Source of the DNA: Basilea psittacipulmonis DSM 24701
Lineage (GTDB): Bacteria; Pseudomonadota; Gammaproteobacteria; Burkholderiales; Burkholderiaceae_B
Length of the DNA: 64,000 bases
Assembly: GCF_000743945.1 (NCBI RefSeq)
Contig: NZ_CP009238.1
Location: forward strand, 1,364,001-1,428,000
Direction of reading: 5' to 3'
The translations under genes and the position numbers were made by a program. The notes under the pieces are model-generated. The model made no database searches. It worked only from the letters and a program-made list of their open reading frames with translations, and was not told the origin of the DNA. Numbering within the stretch: position 1 is the first letter of the stretch; each line of letters begins with the position of its first letter. This document shows positions 49,185-59,040 of the stretch, in pieces.

Positions 49185-50264
49185 ATGAAACTAAAAACTT
49201 TAACGCAAGCATTAGTATTAAGTTCAACATTGATGGGAGGTATCGCCATGTCACAAACATCTGCAACGGTTATTGAAATTCCTGCTCAAACCATTCAATT
49301 AACCCAAGAATGGGACAAAACATTCCCCAAAAGCGATCAGGTTAATCATCGCAAAGTCACGTTTAAAAATCGTTATGGCATCGTTTTAGCCGCGGATCTA
49401 TACATCCCTAAAAACCATCCTGCTGGCAAACTACCTGCTATTGCGGTTAGTGGTCCATTTGGTGCGGTAAAAGAACAATCCTCTGGTCTATATGCACAGA
49501 CTTTAGCTGAACGTGGTTTTGTAACCTTAGCTTTTGATCCCTCTTATACAGGCGAAAGTAGCGGTTTACCTCGCGATCAAGCCTCCCCTGAAATCAATAC
49601 AGAAGACTTTAGTGCTGCGGTTGATTTTTTAGGAAGTTTAGATGAAGTTGATCGTGACAAAATCGGCATTTTGGGCGTTTGCGGATGGGGTGGTTTCGCG
49701 TTAAATGCGGCCGCGATTGATACTCGCATTAAAGCAGTGGCTACCAGCACCATGTACGACATGACACGTGTTATGCGTTATGGTTATAACGATAGCAACA
49801 CCCCTGCTCAACAAGAAAAAATGAAACAAGATCTCAACAATGCTCGTTGGGAAGCTGCCCAAACCGCTTATAGCCAATTAGGGCCTAATCTTAATATTCA
49901 AGCTGATCAAATTACAGAAGATACGCCAGAATTTATCGCTGGTTATTCTCGATATTACACTACTAAACGAGGCTATCACCCACGTTCTATCAATTCAACC
50001 AGAGCTTGGACAACGGTCAGTGCTTTAGCATTTTTGAACATGCCTATCTTACAGCATGCCGATGAAATTAATATACCGACTTTGATTGTGGCGGGTGAAA
50101 AAGCTCATTCTCGCTATTTCTCCGAAGATGCATTCAAACAAGTGGGTAGTCATCAAAAAGAACTGGTCATTGTGCCTAATGCGGTCCACACAGATTTATA
50201 CGACAATTTGCAAAAAATTCCTTTTGATAAATTTGAGGCATTCTTCAAAACGAATTTGAACTAA
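49185..50264 (+). CDS. Exported alpha/beta hydrolase (YcjY/dienelactone-hydrolase-like)
   Basis: 359 residues. Signal peptide MKLKTLTQALVLSSTLMGGI with cleavage near AMS or SQTSA, so periplasmic. The alpha/beta-hydrolase core has an oxyanion region AVSGPFGAVKEQSSG and the nucleophile elbow GVCGWGG, in which the nucleophile is Cys, not Ser, as in dienelactone hydrolase. VAGEKAHSRYF is near the acid residue, and NAVHTDLYD contains the catalytic His. Related proteins such as E. coli YcjY have no firm substrate. It lies divergent from a LysR regulator with a shared operator. AAAGGAA precedes the ATG by 5 bases. Confidence 0.85.
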   Translation: MKLKTLTQALVLSSTLMGGIAMSQTSATVIEIPAQTIQLTQEWDKTFPKSDQVNHRKVTFKNRYGIVLAADLYIPKNHPAGKLPAIAVSGPFGAVKEQSSGLYAQTLAERGFVTLAFDPSYTGESSGLPRDQASPEINTEDFSAAVDFLGSLDEVDRDKIGILGVCGWGGFALNAAAIDTRIKAVATSTMYDMTRVMRYGYNDSNTPAQQEKMKQDLNNARWEAAQTAYSQLGPNLNIQADQITEDTPEFIAGYSRYYTTKRGYHPRSINSTRAWTTVSALAFLNMPILQHADEINIPTLIVAGEKAHSRYFSEDAFKQVGSHQKELVIVPNAVHTDLYDNLQKIPFDKFEAFFKTNLN

Positions 50265-50290
50265 GCTACCCAACTATCGAGCTAAACCAA

Positions 50291-50329
50291 CGGATGTAAG
50301 CATGAGAGGATCTTGATGACTTACATCCG
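50291..50329. other. Hairpin downstream of the hydrolase
   Basis: Perfect 10-bp stem CGGATGTAAG / CTTACATCCG with a 19-base loop and no T-run, 27 bases past the hydrolase stop and 72 bp before the acetyltransferase. It could be a weak terminator or attenuator. Confidence 0.4.
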
Positions 50330-50400
50330 ACCCAATGATGAATTCACACATATTTGAACGATCAGAAAATTACTTGAGTTAAATATATTTTTTTGGACAC

Positions 50401-50961
50401 ATGATGCACACTTATCCTTTAAACCAAACCATTTTGCCAGACAGCGATTGGTTTCGCGATATTCACGACATTCAAGCTGAAAACCAAAAACGCTTAATGG
50501 CCTTAAACCAAACGCAACCCTCACCAGACGCGATTCGACTACAACTTCAAGAGATTACTGGTAGCAAAATAGAGGAAAGCGTAAACGTTTTATTGCCGTT
50601 TTACAGTGATTTTGGTCGCCATATTCGGATGGGCAAAAATATTTTTATCAATACAGGGGCGATGTTTACTGACTTAGGTGGCATCACCATTGAGGATAAT
50701 GTATTGATTGGACCTCGAGTCAATCTGATTACGGTTAACCATCCGATCGATCCGAAAGAAAGACGAGGAATTATTCTTTCTCCTATTCATATCAAAAAAA
50801 ATGCATGGATTGGTGCTAATGCCACGATTTTGCCAGGTGTCACGATTGGCGAAAATGCCATCGTTGCTGCAGGATCAATCGTCAATAAAGACGTGCCTGA
50901 CAACACTATCGTAGGCGGTGTACCTGCAAAAGTATTGAAAAACATTGAATCTAACAGATGA
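50401..50961 (+). CDS. Maltose/galactoside-type sugar O-acetyltransferase (LbH fold)
   Basis: 186 residues. N-terminal maltose-acetyltransferase-like helical region (1-60), then left-handed beta-helix hexapeptide repeats (about 75-180: IFINTGAMFTDLGGITIEDN, ILPGVTIGENAIVAAGSIVN). The conserved His in TVNHPIDPKERR is the likely catalytic base. It transfers acetyl from acetyl-CoA to a sugar hydroxyl in the cytoplasm; the acceptor is unknown. Its stop overlaps the start of the cyclophilin-like gene (ATGA), so the two are coupled. Confidence 0.9.
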   Translation: MMHTYPLNQTILPDSDWFRDIHDIQAENQKRLMALNQTQPSPDAIRLQLQEITGSKIEESVNVLLPFYSDFGRHIRMGKNIFINTGAMFTDLGGITIEDNVLIGPRVNLITVNHPIDPKERRGIILSPIHIKKNAWIGANATILPGVTIGENAIVAAGSIVNKDVPDNTIVGGVPAKVLKNIESNR

Positions 50962-51362
50962 TCGTATATATTTTTTTATTATTAAATATTATTTTCTCAC
51001 AGGCTCATGCTATGGATATTATCATTACTTTAGACCAACAATCTTTTCCTGCAAAATTAGCGGACAACCCTACCAGTCGCGATTTATATAATCATTTACC
51101 TTTAACCTTACCATTGGATGATTTTGCACATGAAAAAATCGCTTCTTTGGACAAACGATTAAGTATTGAACAAGCTCCCTCACACTATCAAGGCAAAGCC
51201 AATGATATTACCTATTATGCCCCTTGGGGAAATCTGGCGATATTCTATGGGGGTGGACCTAATGCAAAAGGATTAATTTTTTTGGGACGTTTTCAAGAAG
51301 ATGTACGTGATGTATTACCCCACGCTCGCACCATTCGCATTGAAAAAGTAACTGAAAAATAA
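50958..51362 (+). CDS. Exported cyclophilin-like fold protein
   Basis: 134 residues. Short signal peptide MIVYIFLLLNIIFSQAHA, then about 116 residues with DIIITLDQQSFPAKLADNPT, DLYNHLPLTLPLDDF, and YAPWGNLAIFYGGG. These features match the bacterial cyclophilin-like domain often found beside flavodoxins or acetyltransferases. No isomerase activity is claimed. Overlaps the preceding acetyltransferase by 4 bases. Followed by a 99-bp repeat array and a terminator. Confidence 0.82.
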   Translation: MIVYIFLLLNIIFSQAHAMDIIITLDQQSFPAKLADNPTSRDLYNHLPLTLPLDDFAHEKIASLDKRLSIEQAPSHYQGKANDITYYAPWGNLAIFYGGGPNAKGLIFLGRFQEDVRDVLPHARTIRIEKVTEK

Positions 51363-51622
51363 GTTTAAAAACTGCATAAAACCTGATGCTCCATGTATTT
51401 AGGGTTTGAAAATAAATGGTACCTTGATGAATGTTTTTATATTAACAACATATCCCAACATCCTTAAAAGACAGATAAACACTCAGCTTTCACGTGTTTA
51501 GGTTTAAGAATAGATGCTACTTTGATGAATGTTTTTATATCAATCACATATCCCAACATCTTTAAAAGACACATAAACACTCAGCTTTCACGTATTTAGG
51601 TTTCTACAAAAAATATACTTAT
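51363..51622. other. Intergenic region after the cyclophilin-like gene
   Basis: No gene; about 210 bp are occupied by the 99-bp tandem repeat at 51395-51605, followed by the terminator at 51623-51661. Confidence 0.7.
51395..51605. repeat. 99-bp tandem repeat, two copies plus partial
   Basis: Units start at 51395, 51494 and 51593 with TTTAGG, and share TTGATGAATGTTTTTATAT, CATATCCCAACATC and AACACTCAGCTTTCACGT. Period exactly 99 bp twice. Confidence 0.85.
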
Positions 51623-51661
51623 AAAAAAAGCCCAATATCCATGACAGATACTAGGCTTTTT
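51623..51661. terminator. Bidirectional terminator
   Basis: AAAAAGCC / GGCTTTTT stem (51625-51632 with 51654-51661), T-run on either strand. It lies between the cyclophilin-like gene and the decayed yagU. Confidence 0.75.
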
Positions 51662-51685
51662 AACTTATTACAACAGCTATTAATG

Positions 51686-52117
51686 TTACGCCTTTTGTTC
51701 GAGTTCCGCACTTTCATAGCCTGCCCATCTTGCACGCAAGTAAGCACGAACGATCTCGATTGTCCAAATCCAAATAAAAGAACCACCGATCTCTGATACA
51801 AAGCCCAACCATTGGAAAGGTGCATAAATGCCCAAGATTGGGAATACAATGTAATGAGAACCTAAAGCGACTGCATAACCATATACAGCACCTTGCCATA
51901 GTTTTACTTTAGGAAAGCGTTCTGCCAAGACACAATACAAGACAGCAAATACAATCGAGAACAGAATATGAACGCCATTGCCACCCTAATTCACCGTCAT
52001 ATCTAACCATGAAAAGGTCAATTTTGAGACTTCAATACCCATCATGTTCAGCAATTCAATCGGCGCGGAATTTAGTTAGGACTGCGAGCGGGAACAATAT
52101 CTTCCCCACCATTCGAC
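51686..52117 (-). pseudogene. yagU: Degraded yagU (DUF1440 membrane protein)
   Basis: The minus strand encodes, in pieces, a YagU-like inner-membrane protein: GGEDIVPARSPN, then after a frame change near 52070-52080 NSAPIELLNMMGIEVSKLTF, then in the same frame a TAG at 51986-51988, then GGNGVHILFSIVFAVLYCVL and the rest to the stop at 51686. In relatives a Trp precedes GGNGV, so the TAG looks like a TGG-to-TAG change. The first ~25 residues of the normal ~200 are missing next to the OlsB terminator. YagU affects acid resistance in E. coli. The longest open piece (84 codons, TTG start) is unlikely to be functional. Confidence 0.85.
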
Positions 52118-52127
52118 TCACTTCAAT

Positions 52128-52166
52128 AAAAAAAGCGTCATCTATTCAAAAACAGACAACGCTTTT
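52128..52166 (-). terminator. Terminator of the glmM-OlsB unit
   Basis: AAAAGCGT / ACGCTTTT stem (52131-52138 with 52159-52166) with a T-run on the minus strand, 19 bases after the OlsB-like stop. Confidence 0.85.
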
Positions 52167-52184
52167 ATCATTAAAACAAACTCA

Positions 52185-52931
52185 TCATAAACCAAAATGA
52201 TGGCGATAACGAGCCGTCATTCGTTCCACATCAACTAAGATAGGAAAATCAACGGCATTAAAGTCTTTATCCCAAGCAGGATAGCCACAAACACTACCCC
52301 CCATGCTTAAATAACCTTTAATCAAAGGAGAAATTTTGATATCCGAATTCGGATCGATAAGTTTTTCTAATTCATCAATAGGATAAGGATGTAGCGGGAT
52401 CATCAAGTTTTCTGCTTTCGCAACATCCCTGACTTTGTACCAAACCTGAGCTGCTTGCAAACCACCATCACTAAGACTTGTACTGGCACAACCTAGGATA
52501 TAGCGACATTTATATGTTCTCAAGAAATAAGCAAGTCCCATCCATAACAAACGAATCGTCCCACCACTACGATAGTCTGGATGCGTGCACGAACGTCCGC
52601 ATTCACATAGAATATCGCGGTTCGGCAACAACTTAGAAATATCAAATTCAGATTCAGTGTAATAGCCACGGATCTTTGCTTGTTCGGGCAACATCACACG
52701 ATAGGTACCTACAATTTTATTTTTCTTGGCATCCACTACCATCAAATGCTGGCAATAGGGATCATAAGAGTCTTTATCGACACCATCCTCAGCCTCAGGA
52801 AAATGAACACCCATATCCTGTGTATAAACTTCATATCTTAGTCTTTGGATTTGTTCTATTTCCTGTTCAGTATCAGCAATACCCAAAATTAACTGTGTAT
52901 CAGCATCATCTACTCGAAAGATTTCTTTCAT
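52185..52931 (-). CDS. OlsB-like GNAT acyltransferase
   Basis: 248 residues of the OlsB/hemolysin-like GNAT family: LRYEVYTQDMGVHFPEAE, YCQHLMVVDAKKNKIVGTYR, ECGRSCTHPDYRSGGTIRLL, and YILGCASTSLSDGG. OlsB acylates ornithine from 3-hydroxyacyl-ACP, the first step of ornithine lipid synthesis; the second enzyme OlsA is not in the window, so the assignment rests on sequence alone. It could instead be a related acyl-ACP-using GNAT. It follows glmM by 19 bp and is the last gene of folP-glmM-OlsB. AAGGATG precedes the ATG. Confidence 0.75.
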   Translation of the reverse strand: MKEIFRVDDADTQLILGIADTEQEIEQIQRLRYEVYTQDMGVHFPEAEDGVDKDSYDPYCQHLMVVDAKKNKIVGTYRVMLPEQAKIRGYYTESEFDISKLLPNRDILCECGRSCTHPDYRSGGTIRLLWMGLAYFLRTYKCRYILGCASTSLSDGGLQAAQVWYKVRDVAKAENLMIPLHPYPIDELEKLIDPNSDIKISPLIKGYLSMGGSVCGYPAWDKDFNAVDFPILVDVERMTARYRHHFGL

Positions 52932-52950
52932 GCTTTATTTCATCCTTTTC

Positions 52951-54276
52951 TTATAATTGTACACTAGCTAATCTTTCTGCTGCAGTTTTTGCCATTGATT
53001 TTGTTTCGGCTTCCACCATATAACGTATGATAGGTTCTGTACCCGAAGCACGAATTAACACCCTACCTTTACCCTGCAACTCTTTTTCAATAGCGGCTTT
53101 TACCGCATTTAATTCAGAATTATTTTGCCAATCGGTACCAGGAATAAGCGGTACATTGATCAAACATTGAGGATACATATGCAAATCTTTAATCCATTCA
53201 GACAAACTGGTTTGTTCATCTACAATGGCTCTAAAAACCTGTAATGCGGCAATAATACCATCGCCTGTACTATGACAATCTAAAAACAGCAAATGTCCAG
53301 AACTTTCGCCACCATATAAAAAATGATGTTTTTTCAATTCTTCCATGACATAGCGATCGCCAACTTTTGCACGAATAAAAGGGATTTCCCAACTCTGAAC
53401 CGCTTTTTCAAGACCGTAATTCGTCATTAATGTACCGACCACGCCCGTAACAGATGATTTTGATCTTCTATGTTTCAATACCGCATACAACAGCTCATCG
53501 CCATTATATACACGTCCTGAGGCATCCACCAACTGAATACGATCGGCATCGCCATCTAAAGCAATACCATAGTCGGCACCATATTCTTTGACTGATTTGA
53601 CTAAATTTTCTGGATGCAACGCACCGACTCCGCGATTAATATTAAATCCATCTGGCTGGCAAGCAATCACGTGAACTTTGGCACCTAATTCTCTAAACAC
53701 GTGAGGAGCAATGTTATAAGCCGCACCATTAGCAGCATCCACCACCAGTGTTAAATCGCTCAAATCCAAATCGCTTGGGAAAGTGCTTTTGCAAAACTCA
53801 ATATATCGACCTGCCGCATCATCAATACGATAAGCTTTGCCTAAATGCTCCGATTCTACACATTCAAAGTCCGCTTCTAGCTTAGCCTCAATCGCTTCTT
53901 CTAATTCATCTGGTAACTTTGTTCCCTCTGATGAAAAGAACTTAATCCCATTATCATAGTAAGGATTGTGTGAAGCACTAATCACAATCCCCATTCCTAA
54001 CCTGAGTGCTTTCGTTAAATATGCAACGGCGGGAGTGGGAATCGGTCCAGCCAAATAAACATCCACGCCAGCACTTGATAAACCCGCCTCTAAGGCAGAC
54101 TCTAACATATAACCAGAAATTCGTGTATCTTTACCAATGAGCACTGCTGGGCGTTTACCTGAAGCGACTAAAATGCGACCTGCCGCATAACCCAGTTTTA
54201 ATGCAAACTCAGGATTAATCACTGAGTGTCCAACTTTTCCTCGGATACCATCTGTCCCAAAATATTTACGGCTCAT
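52951..54276 (-). CDS. glmM: Phosphoglucosamine mutase
   Basis: 441 residues. [13 protein letters not shown] at the N-terminus, the phosphorylated serine in VISASHNP (Ser102), the metal loop LDGDADR near residue 241, the sugar-binding GGESSGH, and the phosphate-binding [10 protein letters not shown]. Interconverts glucosamine-6- and -1-phosphate for UDP-GlcNAc synthesis. Start overlaps the folP stop by 11 bp, the usual folP-glmM coupling. Confidence 0.98.
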   Translation of the reverse strand: MSRKYFGTDGIRGKVGHSVINPEFALKLGYAAGRILVASGKRPAVLIGKDTRISGYMLESALEAGLSSAGVDVYLAGPIPTPAVAYLTKALRLGMGIVISASHNPYYDNGIKFFSSEGTKLPDELEEAIEAKLEADFECVESEHLGKAYRIDDAAGRYIEFCKSTFPSDLDLSDLTLVVDAANGAAYNIAPHVFRELGAKVHVIACQPDGFNINRGVGALHPENLVKSVKEYGADYGIALDGDADRIQLVDASGRVYNGDELLYAVLKHRRSKSSVTGVVGTLMTNYGLEKAVQSWEIPFIRAKVGDRYVMEELKKHHFLYGGESSGHLLFLDCHSTGDGIIAALQVFRAIVDEQTSLSEWIKDLHMYPQCLINVPLIPGTDWQNNSELNAVKAAIEKELQGKGRVLIRASGTEPIIRYMVEAETKSMAKTAAERLASVQL

Positions 54277-55105
54277 TATTTTTCCTTTCTTCTATCGTTT
54301 GCCATATTTTCAAAGCCTGAACATGTGCTTTTACATCATGCACTCTTAATATATTTGCACCCTGTATTATACTAAAAAGTCCAGCTGAAATCGTACCAAA
54401 CACTCTTTCTTGAGGGGGGAGGTTTAAGACTTGACCAATCATCGATTTTCTCGAAACCCCTACTAAAATAGGGCATTCCAAATATTGAAAATACGCCAAA
54501 TGAGCCAATAAATCATAATTGTCTTTTAGACTTTTTCCAAAACAAAACCCTGGATCAATGCAGATTCTATTCTTATCAATACCCTGTTTAAGCAAGGCAT
54601 TCACTCGTTCTTCTAAAAATTTTGCGACACTTAGAGTGACATTCGGCTGATAATCAGGTAATTTATCTTGCATAGTTTTAGGATGTCCTGCCATGTGCAT
54701 TAAACCAATTCCTTTATCAGGATATTGGGCAAGCAAAGCAACGGCCCCCTCGTCTCGTAATGCAAAAACATCATTGATCATATCCGCCCCTGCTTCCAAC
54801 ACCTCTTTCATGACAGGCGTTTTCAAGGTATCAATCGAAACGGGAACGCCTGCATTTTTAACCGCTTCCAACACAGGCATCACTCTATCCAATTCTTCTT
54901 GAACAGAAACAGGATCGGCACCTGGTCGCGTGGACTCCCCGCCAATATCCAGAATATCCGCTCCCTCCTCAATCAAACGTAGAGCATGTTCAACACCGTG
55001 ATACTGACCGCCATCAGAAAAAGAATCAGGCGTTACATTCACAATCCCCATTACTTTTGGAACACTCAAATCTAGCTCAAAACGCCCACATTTTAATTTT
55101 TTCAT
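54266..55105 (-). CDS. folP: Dihydropteroate synthase
   Basis: 279 residues. [25 protein letters not shown], the IDPGFCFGK pterin site, GVSRKSMIG, and the C-terminal RVHDV are all present. Makes dihydropteroate from p-aminobenzoate and the pterin diphosphate; target of sulfonamides. Follows ftsH on the same strand, but a strong terminator lies between, so it probably has its own promoter in the 162-bp gap. Confidence 0.97.
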   Translation of the reverse strand: MKKLKCGRFELDLSVPKVMGIVNVTPDSFSDGGQYHGVEHALRLIEEGADILDIGGESTRPGADPVSVQEELDRVMPVLEAVKNAGVPVSIDTLKTPVMKEVLEAGADMINDVFALRDEGAVALLAQYPDKGIGLMHMAGHPKTMQDKLPDYQPNVTLSVAKFLEERVNALLKQGIDKNRICIDPGFCFGKSLKDNYDLLAHLAYFQYLECPILVGVSRKSMIGQVLNLPPQERVFGTISAGLFSIIQGANILRVHDVKAHVQALKIWQTIEERKNNEP

Positions 55106-55210
55106 ACATTCAACTTTTATTTAACATCATTGTTACATCCCTATTTTACTCGCCTTGCTTCACTACGTCATCTTTTTTACAACCCATTAACGTGCAAACA
55201 AAAGCAGGTA

Positions 55211-55249
55211 AAAAAATACCGACCTTGTATCTTCAAGTACTAAGGTCGG
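55211..55249 (-). terminator. ftsH terminator
   Basis: CCGACCTT / AAGGTCGG 8-bp stem (55219-55226 with 55242-55249), 15-base loop, T-run on the minus strand. It lies 19 bases after the ftsH stop. Confidence 0.9.
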
Positions 55250-55267
55250 CGTGTTGGAACAAAAGAT

Positions 55268-57154
55268 TTATGAATTATCTTTTACTTCTGGATCGGGAAT
55301 TATTTCCAATGTTTCCACTGCATCCAACGGCTGTTCTGGTGGTTTAGGAGGACTAGGTTCTTTGCCAGCCAAAATCTCGTCAATTTGGTCAGCATCGATA
55401 GTTTCCCACTCCAACAAGGCTTTTGCCATCATATGCATCTTGTCGCTATTATCCTCGATAATCTTACGAGCCACTGCATACTGTTCATCCAAAATACGAC
55501 GAATTTCTGCATCAATTCTTTGCTGAGTCGCTTCTGAAACATGCGTAGTCTTCGTCACACTGCGACCCAAGAACACCTCGTTTTCATTTTCAGCGTACAC
55601 CATCGTACCCAAAGCATCGGTCATACCATAACGAGTCACCATATCTTTGGCAATATTGGTCGCACGTTCAAAATCGTTTGAAGCCCCTGTCGTCATTTGG
55701 TTCATAAACACTTCTTCTGCAATACGACCACCAAATAATACGGCAATCGTACTAAGCAAACGAACTTTATCGTAGCTATAACGGTCAGCCTCGGGCAATT
55801 GCATCGTCACACCCAAAGCACGGCCACGAGGAATAATCGTCACTTTATGAACAGGATCAGTCTTAGGTAACAACTTCGCTACAATTGCGTGGCCTGCTTC
55901 ATGATAAGCTGTGTTTTTGCGTTCTTCCTCACTCATGACCATCGAACGACGTTCAGCACCCATAATAATCTTGTCGCGTGCTTTTTCAAAATCAACTGCA
56001 TCCACCGCACGGCCATTGCGACGAGCTGCAAACAAAGCCGCTTCATTCACCAAGTTAGCTAAATCCGCACCAGAGAAACTTGCGGTACCTCGTGCAATAA
56101 TCTTAGGATCCACGTTTTTAGCCAAAGGCACTTTACGCAAATGAACATTCAAAATCTGCTCACGACCACGTAGATCAGGAAGTGGGACCGTTACTTGACG
56201 ATCAAAGCGACCTGGTCTTAACAAAGCTGGATCTAATACATCGGGACGGTTAGTCGCTGCAATCACAATCACGCTTTGACCTGTTTCAAAACCATCCATC
56301 TCAACCAACATCTGGTTTAATGTCTGCTCACGCTCATCATTACCGCCACCTACGCCTGCACCACGTTGGCGACCGACTGCATCGATCTCATCAATAAAAA
56401 TAATGCACGGTGCATTTCGTTTAGCTGTCTCAAACATATCGCGAACACGAGATGCACCCACCCCGACAAACATTTCAACAAAATCAGAACCTGAAATGGT
56501 AAAAAACGGAACTTTTGCTTCACCTGCAATCGCTTTTGCTAACAAGGTTTTACCAGTACCAGGCTGACCCACCATCAAAACACCGCGAGGAATACGACCA
56601 CCTAAACGTTGGAAACGGCTAGGATCTCTCAAAAACTCAACGATCTCGCCTACTTCTTCTTTCGCTTCGTCACAACCTGCCACATCAGCAAACGTCAATT
56701 TGTTGTTTTTAGGATCTAACATCTTGGCACGTGACTTACCAAAACCGAAAGCCCCGCCTTTGGAGCCACCGCCTTGCATTTGTCTCATAAAGAAAATACA
56801 AATAGCAATGAAAATAATCATCGGCATCCAAGACATTAAAACCGTTGTAAATAAAGACGGTTTTTCAATCGGTTTCGCTTTGACCTCAACATTTAGTGCC
56901 ATCAATTCTTCAACCATATTCATATCACCTGGAGAAGTAATCTGGTACTCACTTCCTGATACAGGCTGAACCGTAATCTCGTCTCCTTGGATAATGACAC
57001 TTTTAATCTTTCCTGCCTTTGCATCATTCATCATTTGAGTATAGCTAGGCACGTCAGAAGACAGTTCATTAGAGTCAAACCGCTTAAATACACTAAACAA
57101 CATGAGGGCAATCGCTACCCAAATAATCACTTTAGAAAAATTCGATTTTTTCAA
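55268..57154 (-). CDS. ftsH: ATP-dependent zinc metalloprotease FtsH
   Basis: 628 residues. Two N-terminal transmembrane helices (about 9-25 and 102-124) around a periplasmic domain, the AAA module (Walker A GQPGTGKT, Walker [11 protein letters not shown], second region of homology [19 protein letters not shown]), and the protease zinc site HEAGH near residue 420. Degrades membrane proteins and sigma-32. The start is TTG: the frame has no ATG near, GGAG lies about 9 bases before it, and the only nearby ATG (ATG-GAG-CGT-TAA) opens a three-codon frame. It lies downstream of rlmE with a 61-bp gap. Confidence 0.97.
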   Translation of the reverse strand: MKKSNFSKVIIWVAIALMLFSVFKRFDSNELSSDVPSYTQMMNDAKAGKIKSVIIQGDEITVQPVSGSEYQITSPGDMNMVEELMALNVEVKAKPIEKPSLFTTVLMSWMPMIIFIAICIFFMRQMQGGGSKGGAFGFGKSRAKMLDPKNNKLTFADVAGCDEAKEEVGEIVEFLRDPSRFQRLGGRIPRGVLMVGQPGTGKTLLAKAIAGEAKVPFFTISGSDFVEMFVGVGASRVRDMFETAKRNAPCIIFIDEIDAVGRQRGAGVGGGNDEREQTLNQMLVEMDGFETGQSVIVIAATNRPDVLDPALLRPGRFDRQVTVPLPDLRGREQILNVHLRKVPLAKNVDPKIIARGTASFSGADLANLVNEAALFAARRNGRAVDAVDFEKARDKIIMGAERRSMVMSEEERKNTAYHEAGHAIVAKLLPKTDPVHKVTIIPRGRALGVTMQLPEADRYSYDKVRLLSTIAVLFGGRIAEEVFMNQMTTGASNDFERATNIAKDMVTRYGMTDALGTMVYAENENEVFLGRSVTKTTHVSEATQQRIDAEIRRILDEQYAVARKIIEDNSDKMHMMAKALLEWETIDADQIDEILAGKEPSPPKPPEQPLDAVETLEIIPDPEVKDNS

Positions 57155-57215
57155 AGCTTAACGCTCCATAAAAACAACAATAAATCACCAATTTTACATT
57201 AAATGAGGGCAATGA

Positions 57216-57851
57216 TTAGTTTTTCAAGCCCTTACCAATAATAAAGGTTTCAGCCGATTTATCTCGTGATGCCTTTGGCTTACGTTCTACCACTTTGCGA
57301 AAAACTTTTTTAAATTCTTCAACAATTTGCGAAAAACCACTACCATGAAATGCTTTCACAATTAAAGCCCCCTCAGGTGTCAAATGATGTTTAGCAAAAT
57401 CCAAAGCCAATTCACAGATATGCTGAATTCTAGCAGAATCCGCACTGGCCACACCTGACAAATTAGGTGCCATATCTGAAATCACGACATTAACAGCCTG
57501 TTGACCGACTCTAGCCTCTAATTCATGTAATACGGCATCCTCTCGGAAATCTCCTTGAATAAATTCCACGCCTGCAATCGGCTCCATAGGCAATAAATCC
57601 AAAGAAATAATTCGACCATTAATCGTACCATCTTTATTGACCAAACGCTCTCTAACGACCTGTGACCAGCTTCCAGGCGAGGCACCCAGATCAACCACAA
57701 TATCCCCCTTGCGTATTAATCTTTCAGACTCTATAATTTCAATTAATTTAAATGCTGCTCTAGCACGATAGCCTTTTTGCTGTGCCATTTTGACGTAGGG
57801 ATCATTAATATGTTGATGAACCCATGCCTTTGAAAATTTATTTTTGGCCAT
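57216..57851 (-). CDS. rlmE: 23S rRNA 2'-O-ribose methyltransferase (RlmE/RrmJ/FtsJ)
   Basis: 211 residues from the ATG at 57851 ([14 protein letters not shown]); 22 codons upstream are rejected because they overlap the divergent yhbY start. SAM motif [27 protein letters not shown], and the catalytic Lys in [10 protein letters not shown]. Methylates U2552 of 23S rRNA. Heat-shock partner of ftsH in E. coli and in the same order here. Confidence 0.97.
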   Translation of the reverse strand: MAKNKFSKAWVHQHINDPYVKMAQQKGYRARAAFKLIEIIESERLIRKGDIVVDLGASPGSWSQVVRERLVNKDGTINGRIISLDLLPMEPIAGVEFIQGDFREDAVLHELEARVGQQAVNVVISDMAPNLSGVASADSARIQHICELALDFAKHHLTPEGALIVKAFHGSGFSQIVEEFKKVFRKVVERKPKASRDKSAETFIIGKGLKN

Positions 57852-57860
57852 TTTATTACT

Positions 57861-58376
57861 ATGCCTATACTTGAAATTGACTCTAAAAAACGCAGTGAAC
57901 TTAAAGCCACTGCCCACTCATTAAAACCCGTCGTCCTAATTGGCGATGCAGGTTTAACCCCCTCTGTCCTGAAAGAAGTAGATACCAATCTTACTGCCCA
58001 TGGACTCATCAAAGTACGTGTTGCAGGCGATGAACGAGAAGCTCGCATCGAGATTTTAAATGAAATCTGCGAATCTTTATCGGCTGCAAAAGTTGCACTA
58101 TTAGGAAAGATTCTTATTTTATATCGTCCTAAACCTGAAAAACAGACATCGCCATCGAAATCGAAAAAGTCTGAACAATACACGCCTAAGAAACTTGCGG
58201 CGGTTGGCAAAAAAGTCAGCGATGTCAAACGTCGTCGTCAGATCAAAGGGAATGATGATATCATCCAAAAACCCAAGAAACCGCGTGTTGTCACAGGACG
58301 AATCAGTGTTAACAAAAAAGGGGCTTCTAAACAAAATCCTTTAGGTTTCGTTGCACGCATTCAAAAACGCAAATAA
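57861..58376 (+). CDS. yhbY: YhbY-type CRM-domain RNA-binding protein with long basic tail
   Basis: 171 residues. The CRM domain (about 1-95) has [13 protein letters not shown] (GxxG-like loop), [19 protein letters not shown] and [12 protein letters not shown]. The last ~75 residues are Lys/Arg/Ser-rich ([22 protein letters not shown]) and probably bind RNA or the ribosome; E. coli YhbY lacks this. Involved in late 50S assembly. Starts 9 bp from rlmE on the opposite strand, the usual divergent pair. Confidence 0.93.
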   Translation: MPILEIDSKKRSELKATAHSLKPVVLIGDAGLTPSVLKEVDTNLTAHGLIKVRVAGDEREARIEILNEICESLSAAKVALLGKILILYRPKPEKQTSPSKSKKSEQYTPKKLAAVGKKVSDVKRRRQIKGNDDIIQKPKKPRVVTGRISVNKKGASKQNPLGFVARIQKRK

Positions 58377-58511
58377 TCTTCTATCAGGAGTATTCGTTAT
58401 TCTTTGATATTGAATACTCCCTCACCGCCTACCTATCGTTATCAAATTGATCGTCACCATGCTTCACGTAGCATTCACAGAAGTGAAGTTTTGTTTTAAC
58501 CATCCCACCCA

Positions 58512-58968
58512 TTCATCATCCGAAACACCGTAAACTAACGGTTCTCAGATCATATGAATATTAATGAATACTGGCATATCATGTGAAAAAATATTTGTAT
58601 CATTCACCCATCATCTGAAACACCGTAAACTAGCGGTTATCAGGGACATATGAACATTAATAAATACTCACATATCATATGAAAAAATATTCGTATCACT
58701 CATTCATCATCCGAAACACCGTAAACTAACGGTTCTCGGGAGCATATAAATATTAATGAATACTCACATATCATATGAAAAATATTCGTATCACCCACTC
58801 ATCATCTGAAACACCGTAAACTGACGGTTCTCATGATCATATGAACATTAATAAATACTCACATATCATATGAAAAAATATTTGTATCATTCACCCATCA
58901 TCTGAAACACCGTAAACTAGTGATTCTCTGGAGCATATGAATATTAATGAATACTCACATATCATACG
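58512..58968. repeat. 95-bp tandem repeat, five copies
   Basis: ACACCGTAAACTAACGGTT recurs at 58526, 58621, 58717, 58812 and 58908 (spacing 95-96 bp), each followed by CATATGAA.ATTAAT.AATACTCACATATCATATGAAAAA-like sequence. Each unit has a small CCGT/ACGG hairpin and a CATATG palindrome. Copies differ by a few bases. Confidence 0.92.
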
Positions 58969-58996
58969 AAAAAAGGGGAAAAACTTCCCCTCTTTT
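58969..58996 (-). terminator. greA terminator
   Basis: GGGGAA / TTCCCC stem (58975-58980 with 58985-58990) with a T-run on the minus strand, 45 bases after the greA stop. Confidence 0.8.
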
Positions 58997-59040
58997 GTCA
59001 AAACCATTGACTCATTACCAATAGTGTCAATACCTTTTTT

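Larger units (their letters stand above)
58377..59040. other. 664-bp intergenic region after yhbY
   Basis: Contains no gene. It is filled by the five-copy 95-bp tandem array at 58512-58968 and the greA terminator at 58969-58996. Confidence 0.8.

Noticed and set aside
54411..54420. G6 run in folP as a phase-variation tract
   Set aside because: Only six G, within an essential housekeeping gene, in conserved sequence; too short to be meaningful.
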